From positions 1,612,001 to 1,676,000 of the forward strand of contig NZ_JAFBCU010000001.1 in the NCBI RefSeq assembly GCF_016907875.1: a stretch of DNA of 64,000 bases, read 5' to 3'. Source of the DNA: Arthrobacter roseus. Lineage in GTDB: Bacteria; Actinomycetota; Actinomycetes; Actinomycetales; Micrococcaceae. Positions within the stretch are counted from its first letter, which is position 1, and every line of letters starts with the position of its first letter. This document shows positions 26,448-37,733 of this stretch, in pieces. A model generated the notes under the pieces. It saw only the letters and a program-made list of their open reading frames with translations, did not search any database and was not told where the DNA came from. A program made the position numbers and the translations under genes.

Positions 26448-27746
26448 ATGGATCACCTTCTTGAACTCGTCCTCGGCCCTGTTGCCCATGGCGGCCATTG
26501 CGTTGCACGTCATGAGGGCCGGGTGGTCTTTGTCCGGCATGGGATTCCCGGCGAGCGGGTGAAAGTTCGGCTGATGGACCACGACGACGACGCCCGCTTC
26601 TGGCGTGGGGACGTTGCCGAAGTGTTGGACCCGTCTCCGGATCGGGTCGATCACTTCTGGCCAGAAGCGGATGCGCTGAGGGCCTCGGCTCGAAACCAGC
26701 TACCGGTTGGCGGCGCAGAGTGGGGTCACATGAACCTCTCCACGCAGCGGAAGTTGAAGGGCCTGGTGTTTGCGGAGCAGCTCAAGCGACTCGCGGGTAT
26801 GGAGCGAAGTGTTGAGGTGGAAGCCGTTCCGGACTTGACCACGGATGGGTTGGCGTGGCGTTCGCGTGTCGCTTTCTCGGTCACAGCCAATGGCCGCCTT
26901 GCTATGCATCCCTACCGATCCAATGATCTGATTTCTGTGCAGGCCATGCCGCTGGCAGTGCAGGCAATCAATGACCTCAAGCTATGGCAGCAGGATTTCT
27001 CTGGGATTGAGCGAGTGGAAGTGGCCGCGCCGTCATCGGGAGATCCTGTGCTGATTCTCCTGTTTCCGCGTGATGGGGTGCCCACAACAAACGTGCACCG
27101 AACGGCTCGCAAACTTGTGGGCGGAATGTCCGTGGCCATCGTCGGGCCACAAGGGGCAGTGGAACGGGTGCGTGGAAGAACCTGGGTACGCGAGGTTGTG
27201 GAAAACAACAGCTTCCGGGTCTCAGGGCCGGGTTTCTGGCAGATCCACACATCCGCGCCGGATGTATTGACCACCGCTGTTCTGGAGAGTCTCGATCCTC
27301 AGCTGGATGAACATCTCGCGGACCTGTACGCGGGGGCGGGACTCTTCTCCGCAGCTCTGGCCGATAGGGTCGGCCCGGGCGGAACAGTACTATCCATGGA
27401 AGCCTCGTCCACCGCGAGCAGAGACGCCCGGAAAAACCTACACCACTACCCTGGAGTCGACGTTCAGCAGGGCAAGGTGGAACGGTTGCTATCGGCGGGG
27501 CGTGAAGATATCACGGGTGTGGTGCTGGACCCACCTCGCGTCGGCGCAGGACGTGTCGTCATCGAACGCATCACCGGCTCCCTGGCCCGCAGAGTGGTCT
27601 ACGTTTCCTGTGATCCGTCGTCCTTCGCCCGCGATGTCGGGTATTTTGGTGCCGCCGGATGGGACCTCAAGACTGTGAGGGTTTTTGATCTTTACCCGCA
27701 TACTCACCACATGGAATCGGTCGCCATCCTCGAGCCAGCTTCCTGA
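26448..27746 (+). CDS. TRAM-domain class I SAM-dependent RNA methyltransferase (TrmA/RlmD-type)
   Basis: 432 residues. An N-terminal TRAM domain (LELVLGPVAHGGHCVARHEG, VFVRHGIPGERVKVRL) is followed by a Rossmann methyltransferase with LADLYAGAGLFSAAL, VLDPPRVGAGR and YVSCDPSSFARDVGYF, in which Cys ~388 is the catalytic nucleophile of uracil-C5 methyltransferases; HTHHMESVAIL closes the fold. The usual iron-sulfur cysteine cluster of RlmD is absent. Target (tRNA or rRNA uridine) not decided. It starts 1 nt after the permease stop, so the two form an operon. Confidence 0.85.
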   Translation: MDHLLELVLGPVAHGGHCVARHEGRVVFVRHGIPGERVKVRLMDHDDDARFWRGDVAEVLDPSPDRVDHFWPEADALRASARNQLPVGGAEWGHMNLSTQRKLKGLVFAEQLKRLAGMERSVEVEAVPDLTTDGLAWRSRVAFSVTANGRLAMHPYRSNDLISVQAMPLAVQAINDLKLWQQDFSGIERVEVAAPSSGDPVLILLFPRDGVPTTNVHRTARKLVGGMSVAIVGPQGAVERVRGRTWVREVVENNSFRVSGPGFWQIHTSAPDVLTTAVLESLDPQLDEHLADLYAGAGLFSAALADRVGPGGTVLSMEASSTASRDARKNLHHYPGVDVQQGKVERLLSAGREDITGVVLDPPRVGAGRVVIERITGSLARRVVYVSCDPSSFARDVGYFGAAGWDLKTVRVFDLYPHTHHMESVAILEPAS

Positions 27747-27825
27747 GCCGTGTGCTGGCGGGGATAGGATGGGTTCAGGAGTTCCGGTTCGCGCCCATAC
27801 GTGCGGTGGCACGGGGGACCCACTC

Positions 27826-27853
27826 TAAGGCGTGCCTTACTAGCGGGTATAGA
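27826..27853 (+). promoter_or_regulatory. acnA promoter with overlapping palindromic operator
   Basis: TAAGGC-GT-GCCTTA (27826-27839) is a perfect inverted repeat followed 8 nt later by TATAGA (27848-27853), a good -10. The palindrome therefore covers the -35 and spacer, the classic place for a repressor. It resembles the half-sites of DtxR/IdeR iron boxes but is shorter than the 19-bp consensus. The acnA start is 42 nt downstream of the -10. Confidence 0.5.
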
Positions 27854-27871
27854 GGGACGGGGTAAAGATGA

Positions 27872-30694
<2,823 letters not shown>

Positions 30695-30710
30695 GCGGAC
30701 TGACCACAGC

Positions 30711-30754
30711 CGGGAAGACCTGCGATTTCGTTGTGGAATCGCGGGTCTTTCCCG
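30711..30754 (+). terminator. Terminator after acnA
   Basis: A 17-bp stem (30711-30727 with 30737-30754) with one G-U pair and one bulged T, and a 9-nt loop, starts 16 nt after the acnA stop. The run after the stem is weak in T. Confidence 0.75.
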
Positions 30755-30790
30755 TATTCCCGGTCCAGGCATTCTGAGAGGCGGTTGTTG

Positions 30791-32629
30791 ATGCGGATGG
30801 AACAGATAGGTTCGCCGGCACAACTGCGCAGCGTCCCTGAAGCCGAGCTTCCTCAGCTCGCGGACTCCATCAGGGAATTCTTGGTCTCGAACGTATCCCT
30901 TACCGGAGGTCATCTTGGCCCCAACCTGGGCGTCGTCGAGCTGACCTTGGCCATCCACCGAGTCTTTGAGTCTCCGCGGGACAGTATTGTGTTCGACGCC
31001 GGACATCAGGCTTATGTTCACAAGATCCTTACGGGCAGGCAGGACTTCCGGTCGTTGAGGTCCGTTGACGGGCTTTCGGGGTACCCGAACCGCGCTGAAT
31101 CCCAGCATGACATCGTGGAGAACTCCCACGCCTCGGCATCGATCGCGTGGGCCGACGGAATCTCTCGCGCGTGGCGGCTGCAGGGTGTTCTCGGCAGGTC
31201 CGCCGTCGCCATTGTGGGTGATGGCGCCCTGACCGGCGGCATGGCATGGGAATCCTTGAATAATCTGTCCGAAGAATTGGATAGAAGCGTCGTCGTTGTG
31301 GTCAATGACAACGGCCGTTCCTATGACCCCACGGTAGGTGGGGCGGCGCGCCATCTGGCCGAATGGCGCTCGGGAAACGGCAGCAGTGTCCAACAAGAGG
31401 GGATCTTCGAACTCTTGGGACTGCGTTACCTAGGCCCCGTTGACGGGCATAATGTCATGGAACTTGAGCGAGTCCTCGGTGAAGCAAAAGCATTGAGGTG
31501 CCCTGTGGTCGTTCACGTCATCACGGAAAAGGGGCGGGGATATGCCCCCGCGCGTGCAGATGGAGCTGACCAGTTCCATACTGTCGGTGCTATTGACCCG
31601 GAGACTGGGAAACCAGCGAACACAACACTGACGCCTGAACCATCGTGGACGGACGTCTTCGCTCAAGCGATGGCCGGTGCCGCGGAGCAACGAGCCGATG
31701 TTGTGGCTGTCACCGCGGCGATGTCCGGGCCCACCGGGTTGAGTGTGCTCGCGCGCGCTAGTCCTGACCGTGTGATCGACGTCGGAATCGCCGAGCAGCA
31801 TGCGCTGACCATGGCCGCCGGACTGGCCTTTGCTGGCCTGCATCCCGTTGTAGCCCTCTACTCCACGTTCCTCAACCGCGCCTACGACCAGCTGCTGATG
31901 GACGTTGCGCTCCATAGAGCAGGTGTGACCCTGATTCTGGATCGCTCCGGAGTTACAGGCCCGGACGGCGCTAGTCATCACGGTATGTGGGATCTGGCCT
32001 TGATGCAGACCGTCCCTGGCCTTCGTGTTGCCGCCCCACGCGACGCAAGGACGCTACGGGAGGAACTCGATGAGGCGCTAGATGTACATGATGCGCCGAC
32101 GGCGCTGCGCTATGGCAAGGGAGCAGTTGGTCCGGACATCGGAGCCATCCGAAGGCTTCCGGATGGAACGGATGTTCTGGCGGAGGCTGGCAATAACGGT
32201 TGCGATGTCCTGCTGATCGCCGTTGGCAGCACATGCCCGATGGCATTGGGAGCCGCGGAACAGTTGGAGGAACAGGGCTTGGGTTGCACCGTCGTGGACC
32301 CACGCTGGGTTCTGCCGGTACCGCCATCGCTCACGTCTCTTGCCTCCTCACACCAACTCGTCGTCGTTCTTGAAGAAGGGATTGACTGTGGAGGCATCGA
32401 AGCGCGCGTCAGGCAGGCACTGGACCGAGCGCACGTCCAGGTGCCGCTCATGAGCGTTGGTTTGCCGGAGGAGTTTCTAGGCCACGGCAGCCGGACCGAC
32501 ATACTGGACCGGGCGGGTCTGACCCTGGATCGAATTGTGGACCGCGTTGTTGCCATATGGCCGACGCTGGGAAAAGAACGTTCGGCCGACACAACGGTCA
32601 GACCAGGGAAGGAAGACACAGTCACATGA
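30791..32629 (+). CDS. dxs: 1-deoxy-D-xylulose-5-phosphate synthase
   Basis: 612 residues. The thiamine diphosphate site GDGALTGGMAWESLNNL, with VNDNGRSYDPT, and the C-terminal transketolase part with GIAEQHALTMAAGLAFAG and DRSGVTGPDGASHHGMWDL identify DXS. It condenses pyruvate and glyceraldehyde 3-phosphate, the first step of the MEP isoprenoid pathway and the branch to thiamine and pyridoxal. ATG 30791 is preferred (GAGAGG upstream); ATG 30797 is an alternative. Its stop overlaps the next start (ATGA). Confidence 0.95.
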   Translation: MRMEQIGSPAQLRSVPEAELPQLADSIREFLVSNVSLTGGHLGPNLGVVELTLAIHRVFESPRDSIVFDAGHQAYVHKILTGRQDFRSLRSVDGLSGYPNRAESQHDIVENSHASASIAWADGISRAWRLQGVLGRSAVAIVGDGALTGGMAWESLNNLSEELDRSVVVVVNDNGRSYDPTVGGAARHLAEWRSGNGSSVQQEGIFELLGLRYLGPVDGHNVMELERVLGEAKALRCPVVVHVITEKGRGYAPARADGADQFHTVGAIDPETGKPANTTLTPEPSWTDVFAQAMAGAAEQRADVVAVTAAMSGPTGLSVLARASPDRVIDVGIAEQHALTMAAGLAFAGLHPVVALYSTFLNRAYDQLLMDVALHRAGVTLILDRSGVTGPDGASHHGMWDLALMQTVPGLRVAAPRDARTLREELDEALDVHDAPTALRYGKGAVGPDIGAIRRLPDGTDVLAEAGNNGCDVLLIAVGSTCPMALGAAEQLEEQGLGCTVVDPRWVLPVPPSLTSLASSHQLVVVLEEGIDCGGIEARVRQALDRAHVQVPLMSVGLPEEFLGHGSRTDILDRAGLTLDRIVDRVVAIWPTLGKERSADTTVRPGKEDTVT

Positions 32630-33183
32630 GTTTTATCAGGTACTACCGCAGGAATCCCGATGGTCCGATGGATTTTCGAGAGGCTTGGTACGAGGACGAA
32701 GTTGGGCAGCTCGTAGTCAATCACGGGCACGTGGGTCACCAAAGTAAAACCACGGGTAATGACGACGTCGGCCCGGAGGACGCTGACCGGATGCTTGCAG
32801 CATTTGAACAGCAGTGTACAGCGGACGGTTATGAGGTGATTCCGGAGACCGAGCAGTCGCGGGTAGTGGCGCAGTTTGCGTTGAAGAGCACGGATGGCAC
32901 GGAGCGCGACCGCTACCTGGAGCGCAAAGCCGTAGCAACGATCACGGGCCACTTCGCGTGGCGTGGACTCGGGACGGTAGAAGGGAGCGAGTTCAGGCCA
33001 GGCAGATTAAACATCAATTGCCTCAGTCCTGATCCGCAGAAGGCCGTCAATGCGCTCAAAATCTGTCTTCGGGAAGCCGCCCTGGATTTCACCAAGCTGA
33101 GAATCGGGGTAGCCCCCTATGATGAGAGCACCGGGTACCGGTTGCGGCATCCACTACCGGTCAAGAGCCCTTTCGTTCTTTAA
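32626..33183 (+). CDS. Uncharacterised protein, WGR-like N-terminus
   Basis: 185 residues; I do not recognise a named family. The N-terminal ~45 residues (MSFIRYYRRNPDGPMDFREA, then WYEDEVGQLVVNHGHVGHQS) have the shape of a WGR module (aromatic strand, GxVVxxGxVGxxG turn), a nucleic-acid-associated fold, but the match is loose. The middle is Asp/Glu-rich; the C-terminal half (ITGHFAWRGLGTVEGSEF ... LNINCLSPDPQKAVNALKIC) looks alpha/beta. The start codon overlaps the dxs stop (ATGA) with GGAAGGAAG upstream, so its translation is tied to dxs. No link to isoprenoid synthesis is evident. Confidence 0.7.
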   Translation: MSFIRYYRRNPDGPMDFREAWYEDEVGQLVVNHGHVGHQSKTTGNDDVGPEDADRMLAAFEQQCTADGYEVIPETEQSRVVAQFALKSTDGTERDRYLERKAVATITGHFAWRGLGTVEGSEFRPGRLNINCLSPDPQKAVNALKICLREAALDFTKLRIGVAPYDESTGYRLRHPLPVKSPFVL

Positions 33184-33226
33184 CGAAGCCCGTTCCGGCA
33201 GGGATGACAACACTAAAAGGAGCCAC

Positions 33227-34186
33227 GTGGACTATCGCAGACTCGGCACATCAGGATTGACGGTTTCGGCCGTCGGGTTGGGATGCAACAACCTGGGACG
33301 AGAATCCACGGCATCAGAATCCCAACGGGGTGCCACAGCCCTGGTTTCGGCCGCCGTGGAGGCGGGTATCACCCTGTTCGATACGGCGGACTCGTATGGG
33401 AGGACGCCGGGGCTGAGCGAGGAGCTGCTCGGTAAGGCGCTTGGCCGTAAGCGGGAAGACGTTGTCATCGCCACGAAGTTCGGCCTCGACGTCAATGGAC
33501 TCAACGGCCGCGATTTCAGTGCGCGTGGTTCACGCCGCTACATCATGACTGCTGTTGAATCCTCACTTAAACGGTTGGGGACCGATTGGATCGACCTATA
33601 TCAGTTCCACGCCCCTGATCCGGCCACGCCCATCGATGAGACGCTAGCCGCCATGGATGATCTCGTCAGGGCGGGCAAAGTCAGGTATATCGGACACTCA
33701 AACCGCTCTGGTTGGTCCATCGCGGAAGCTGAATTCATTGCGCGGCACAACGGAGGTGCACGTTTCATTTCCGCCCAGAATCACTACAACCTGCTGAATC
33801 GAAAGGTGGAAGCTGAAGTCCTACCGGCGTCGGCGGCGTATGGCATTGGCGTCCTACCGTACTTCCCGCTGGCCAACGGTCTCCTCACCGGAAAATACAG
33901 CAGCGGTAAAGCCCCAGCGGGCAGCCGCCTCACCCATTCGCGCACCAACCTACTTGCTACCGCTGACATGGACCAATTGCGTCTCTTTGGGGATTTTGCT
34001 AGGGCCAGGGACGTATCCGAACTTGAAGTAGCGTTTTCATGGCTAGCATCACGACCGGCTGTGGCCAGCGTGATCGCGGGGGCAACACGGCCGGAGCAGG
34101 TCCGTCAGAATGCTGTGGCGGCAAACTGGCAACCGTCAGAGGCTGACCTTGGGGAACTAGACGTGATCTTCCCGCCCGCCAGCTGA
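33227..34186 (+). CDS. Aldo/keto reductase
   Basis: 319 residues, (beta/alpha)8 NADPH-dependent oxidoreductase. Catalytic tetrad segments: FDTADSYG (Asp, Tyr), VVIATKFGLD (Lys) and DLYQFHAPDP (His). GVLPYFPLANGLLTGKY and SVIAGATRPEQVRQNAVA are the C-terminal cofactor region. It belongs to the general YhdN/AKR11-like group; substrate unknown. GTG 33227 is chosen for AAAAGGAG 4-11 nt upstream. It converges on fadB across a strong hairpin. Confidence 0.88.
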   Translation: MDYRRLGTSGLTVSAVGLGCNNLGRESTASESQRGATALVSAAVEAGITLFDTADSYGRTPGLSEELLGKALGRKREDVVIATKFGLDVNGLNGRDFSARGSRRYIMTAVESSLKRLGTDWIDLYQFHAPDPATPIDETLAAMDDLVRAGKVRYIGHSNRSGWSIAEAEFIARHNGGARFISAQNHYNLLNRKVEAEVLPASAAYGIGVLPYFPLANGLLTGKYSSGKAPAGSRLTHSRTNLLATADMDQLRLFGDFARARDVSELEVAFSWLASRPAVASVIAGATRPEQVRQNAVAANWQPSEADLGELDVIFPPAS

Positions 34187-34194
34187 CTACTCAC

Positions 34195-34239
34195 CACTGC
34201 TGTCTGGCTCCGACAATCTGCCGGAGCCAGTCAGCAGTG
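34195..34239. terminator. Bidirectional terminator between aldo/keto reductase and fadB
   Basis: A 17-bp stem with one T-T mismatch (34195-34212 with 34222-34239) and a 9-nt loop sits in the 61-nt gap between the convergent stops. Confidence 0.85.
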
Positions 34240-34247
34240 TGTGTCGG

Positions 34248-36386
34248 CTAGACAGGTGTCGATGCGACGCCGGGTGCGTGGAATCTGCGTCCATTGACGC
34301 GCTCTGAAGCGCCGGTCCGATCAAGATACGGTGTAATTCCACCAAGTGACAATGGCCAACCTGCCCCGGTAATCATACAAAGATCGACGTCCTCCGGTGC
34401 GGCCACTACGCCTTCATCGAGCATCCTGCCAATCTCGTCGGCCAAGGCATCCTGTGTGCGGTGAAGCACTTCTTCAGCTGATGAGGGTTCCGTGCCGAAC
34501 TGCATGAGAGCCAGGGTGGCCTCCGGAATGCCCTCCGAACCGTCGTCCTGCTTCTGCCAGAGGCCCTTGATGCCCTCGTCGATCAGTTTTTGCTGGTTCG
34601 CCGAAACGTGGAAGCGTTCCCCAAACCCAGAATGGAGCGACTCCTGGACGTGCTGTCCAACGGGCAATCCAACGAGTGCGAGCAGTTTGAATGGGGTCAT
34701 GGGCAGGCCCATCGGATGCAGCGCCCTGTCCGCCACATCAGCCGGTGTTCCTTCGTCGAAGACTTTGGTGATCTCACCGAACATGCGGCCAAGAACTCGG
34801 TTCACCACGAACGCCGCGGCGTCCTTGACGAGGACGGCAGTCTTCTGCAGCTCACGGGCCATCGCAAACGCCGTTGCCAGAACAGCTTCCTCAGTCTGGG
34901 GAACCTTCACGATTTCGAGCAGCGGCATGACAGCGACAGGGTTGAAGAAGTGGAATCCAACCAGACGCTCCGGGTGGTCCAGATCGGCGGCCATCTCCGT
35001 AACTGAGAGTGAGGATGTGTTCGTGGCGAGAATGCAGGTGGGGGATACCACTGCCTCGACTTCAGCGAACACCTGCTTTTTGACTGACAGTTCCTCGAAC
35101 ACGGCCTCGATGACAAAATCAGCATCCGAGAATGCTTCCTTCCTAACGGAGCCAGTGACCAATGCCTTAGTGCGGTTGGCCGCGTCCGCGGAAATTCGTT
35201 TCTTGCCCAGCAGCTTGTCCACTTCGGCGTGAACATAGCCCACACCCTTGTCCACCCGCTCCTGATCGATGTCCGTCATGATCACCGGAACCTTGAGCTG
35301 CTTGGCGAACAGCAGAGCAAGCTGGCTCGCCATCAGCCCGGCGCCGACCACACCGATCTTGGTGACCGGCCTCGCCAGTTTTTTGTCCGGGGCACCTGCT
35401 GGTCGTTTGCTGCGCTTCTGGACCAGGTCCAGAAATGCGTAGACGGTGGCATGAAACTCGTTCGTCTGCATGAGATCACCGAGTGCTTTGCACTCGGCTG
35501 ACGCGGACTCCGCCTGAGTTCGAGTCTTCCCCGCCTCGATCAGATCAAGCACCCTGCCGGGGGCCGGTGTTGCGTTTCCGGTGCGCGCCTCGACGATGGC
35601 ACGGCCGCGTGCCACGGCGGAATCCCAATCGGGATCCGCGTCCGGGTCTGAAACCGCATTGGGTCGATCCACCGTAACGTCGTTACTCAGCACTCCGGCC
35701 GCCCATGCGATGGACTGTTCCAGAAAATCGGCCGACTCAAAAAGTGCATCCACGATGCCAAGGTCGAATGCTGCCTTGCCACTGAGCGTGCGGTTATTGT
35801 TCAGCGCGTTCTCGATGGTGACTTTGACCGCGTTCTGCGGCCCGATGAGCCTCGGCAAGAGGTACACCCCGCCCCATCCTGGAACGAGTCCTAGGAAAGC
35901 TTCCGGGAGTGCCAGCGCGCCTGCCGCTGTCGAAACGGTTCGGTACGTCGAGTGTAGCGCCAGTTCCAAGCCCCCGCCCAGGGCTAGACCGTTGACGAAC
36001 GAGAAGCTTGGCACGGGCAGACTGGAGAGTGTGGTGTAGACGTCATGGCCCAGCTGAGCCATCTGGACTCCGAGTTCGCGGCGATCGAGCTTCTTGACAG
36101 CCGAGAGGTCCGCGCCGGCAACGAAGAAGTACGGTTTTCCAGTAATCCCCACGGCCTGGATCTCGCCGCGCACCGCCCGCACTTTTAGGGCCTCCAATGT
36201 TCGGCCCAGTTCAACCAGCGCCCCGGGGCCGAGCGTCGTCGGGCGCTTGTGGTCCATCCCGTTGTCCAGAGTCAACAGGGCCATGGTTCCTGCGCCGTTG
36301 GGCAGCTCTACGTCCTGCACGACGGTATGAGTCACCACCTCGTCTGGGAAGTTTTCCGCGAGTTCTGTGAAATCTGCAGCGCTCAT
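34248..36386 (-). CDS. fadB: Fatty acid oxidation complex alpha subunit (enoyl-CoA hydratase / 3-hydroxyacyl-CoA dehydrogenase)
   Basis: 712 residues. The N-terminal crotonase domain (~1-300) shows FFVAGADLSAV, NGLALGGGLELALHSTYR and PEAFLGLVPGWGG. The NAD-binding dehydrogenase domain starts at KIGVVGAGLMASQLALLFAK, with VIEAVFEELSVKKQVF and VGFHFFNPVAVMPLLEIV; the C-terminal helical domain has ADRALHPMGLPMTPFKLL. It carries out the hydration and second oxidation of beta-oxidation. The Gly pattern GAGLMAS departs from the usual GAGxMGxG. ATG 36386 overlaps the thiolase stop by 4 nt (ATGA). Confidence 0.93.
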   Translation of the reverse strand: MSAADFTELAENFPDEVVTHTVVQDVELPNGAGTMALLTLDNGMDHKRPTTLGPGALVELGRTLEALKVRAVRGEIQAVGITGKPYFFVAGADLSAVKKLDRRELGVQMAQLGHDVYTTLSSLPVPSFSFVNGLALGGGLELALHSTYRTVSTAAGALALPEAFLGLVPGWGGVYLLPRLIGPQNAVKVTIENALNNNRTLSGKAAFDLGIVDALFESADFLEQSIAWAAGVLSNDVTVDRPNAVSDPDADPDWDSAVARGRAIVEARTGNATPAPGRVLDLIEAGKTRTQAESASAECKALGDLMQTNEFHATVYAFLDLVQKRSKRPAGAPDKKLARPVTKIGVVGAGLMASQLALLFAKQLKVPVIMTDIDQERVDKGVGYVHAEVDKLLGKKRISADAANRTKALVTGSVRKEAFSDADFVIEAVFEELSVKKQVFAEVEAVVSPTCILATNTSSLSVTEMAADLDHPERLVGFHFFNPVAVMPLLEIVKVPQTEEAVLATAFAMARELQKTAVLVKDAAAFVVNRVLGRMFGEITKVFDEGTPADVADRALHPMGLPMTPFKLLALVGLPVGQHVQESLHSGFGERFHVSANQQKLIDEGIKGLWQKQDDGSEGIPEATLALMQFGTEPSSAEEVLHRTQDALADEIGRMLDEGVVAAPEDVDLCMITGAGWPLSLGGITPYLDRTGASERVNGRRFHAPGVASTPV

Positions 36387-37633
36387 GCTGGGTCCTCTCC
36401 TGTGGTGTCGATGTAGTCCTGGTGGTGGGGGTTCTCCCAGATCACAGTGCCGCCCATGCCGAGGCCCACGCACATGGTTGTCAATCCGTAACGGACGGCA
36501 GGATTCTCCTGGAACTGGCGGGCGAGTTGATTCATGAGGCGCACACCGGACGACGCGAGCGGGTGCCCGACGGCAATAGCTCCGCCGTACTGGTTCACCC
36601 TCGGATCGGTATCCTTGATGCCATAAAAGTCGAGGAACGACAGGACTTGCACGGCGAATGCCTCGTTTATTTCGAAAAGGCCAATATCTTCTACCGTCAG
36701 TCCGGCCTGCTTGAGCGCTTTTTCCGTCGAAGGCACGGGACCGTAGCCCATGACTTCAGGTTCGACGCCGGCGAATGCGTAGGCAACCAAGCGCATCTTG
36801 ACGGAGAGGCCAAGTTCTCGGGCCGTGTCCTCGGACGCCAGAACGGCTGCGGTGGCGCCGTCGTTGAGGCCCGCGGCATTGCCAGCGGTGACCCGGCCGT
36901 GCGCACGGAAGGGTGTCCTCAAGTCAGCAAGCATGCCCATGGTTGTCCCTGGACGGGGCGGCTGGTCAGCGGTGTTCAGCGACCACCCCTGGTCGCTCGT
37001 CCGCGACGCAACTGGGACAAGGTCCGGCTGAATATTGCCGTTGTCGTACGCCTGGGCCAGACGGCGCTGACTCTCCAAGGCGTAGGCATCAGTGCGCTCC
37101 TTGGTGATGTCAGGGAATCTATCGTGGAGATTCTCTGCTGTGTTACCCATGTTCAACGCGGCCGGGTCCACGATCTTTTCTGTCATGAAACGAGGGTTCG
37201 GGTCCGATCCTTGCCCCATGGGGTGGTTACCCATATGCTCGACTCCGCCGGCTATGACGACGTCGTAGGCGCCGAAGGCAATGCCGGAAGCGGTGGTGGT
37301 GACAGCGGTCATCGCCCCTGCGCACATGCGGTCGATAGCGAATCCGGGAACGCTCTGGGGCAGGCCTGAAAGGAGGGCCGCCGTCCGTCCTATGGTCAAT
37401 CCCTGGTCACCGGTCTGCGTGGTGGCGGCAATTGCTACCTCGTCGATACGCTCGCTGGGCAACTGTGGGTTCCGGCGCATGAGTTCGCGTATGCACTTCA
37501 CGACAAGGTCGTCGGCACGCACGCCCGCATAGATGCCCTTGTCTCCTGCTTTTCCGAACGGTGTTCTGACACCGTCAACGAAAACGACATCCCGAATCCG
37601 GCGGCCTGCGCCAGCGGCTGTATGTGAGCTCAC
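36383..37633 (-). CDS. fadA: Acetyl-CoA acyltransferase (3-ketoacyl-CoA thiolase)
   Basis: 416 residues. Catalytic residues are visible: the nucleophile Cys in FAIDRMCAGAMTAV, His in GGAIAVGHPLASSG and the second Cys in GLTTMCVGLGMGG; FEINEAFAVQ is the family block. It cleaves 3-ketoacyl-CoA to acetyl-CoA, completing beta-oxidation with FadB. GTG 37633 is chosen because AAGGAGC lies 6 nt upstream; the frame extends to 37684 but without a ribosome site. A palindromic operator and -10 lie just upstream. Confidence 0.93.
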   Translation of the reverse strand: MSSHTAAGAGRRIRDVVFVDGVRTPFGKAGDKGIYAGVRADDLVVKCIRELMRRNPQLPSERIDEVAIAATTQTGDQGLTIGRTAALLSGLPQSVPGFAIDRMCAGAMTAVTTTASGIAFGAYDVVIAGGVEHMGNHPMGQGSDPNPRFMTEKIVDPAALNMGNTAENLHDRFPDITKERTDAYALESQRRLAQAYDNGNIQPDLVPVASRTSDQGWSLNTADQPPRPGTTMGMLADLRTPFRAHGRVTAGNAAGLNDGATAAVLASEDTARELGLSVKMRLVAYAFAGVEPEVMGYGPVPSTEKALKQAGLTVEDIGLFEINEAFAVQVLSFLDFYGIKDTDPRVNQYGGAIAVGHPLASSGVRLMNQLARQFQENPAVRYGLTTMCVGLGMGGTVIWENPHHQDYIDTTGEDPA

Positions 37634-37688
37634 CTGTTGCTCCTTAGAAGAGTTAGTGCTCGGCACGATTGAACCTGATTCCATTATG

Positions 37689-37704
37689 TTACTTGTCAGT
37701 AACT
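37689..37704. promoter_or_regulatory. Candidate TetR-type operator of fadAB
   Basis: GTTACT-TGTC-AGTAAC is a perfect 6-bp dyad. On the minus strand it runs directly into CATAAT (plus-strand positions 37684-37689), a -10 for fadA, placing the dyad in the -35/-10 spacer. TTACTnnnnAGTAA palindromes are typical of TetR-family repressors of fatty acid catabolism. The regulator gene is not in this window. Confidence 0.6.
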
Positions 37705-37733
37705 TAGTGGGGCAAGCTGTTGTACCATCGTGA

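Noticed and set aside
36422-37369. 315-codon open frame on the plus strand
   Set aside because: Opposite the thiolase gene, whose catalytic motifs are intact.
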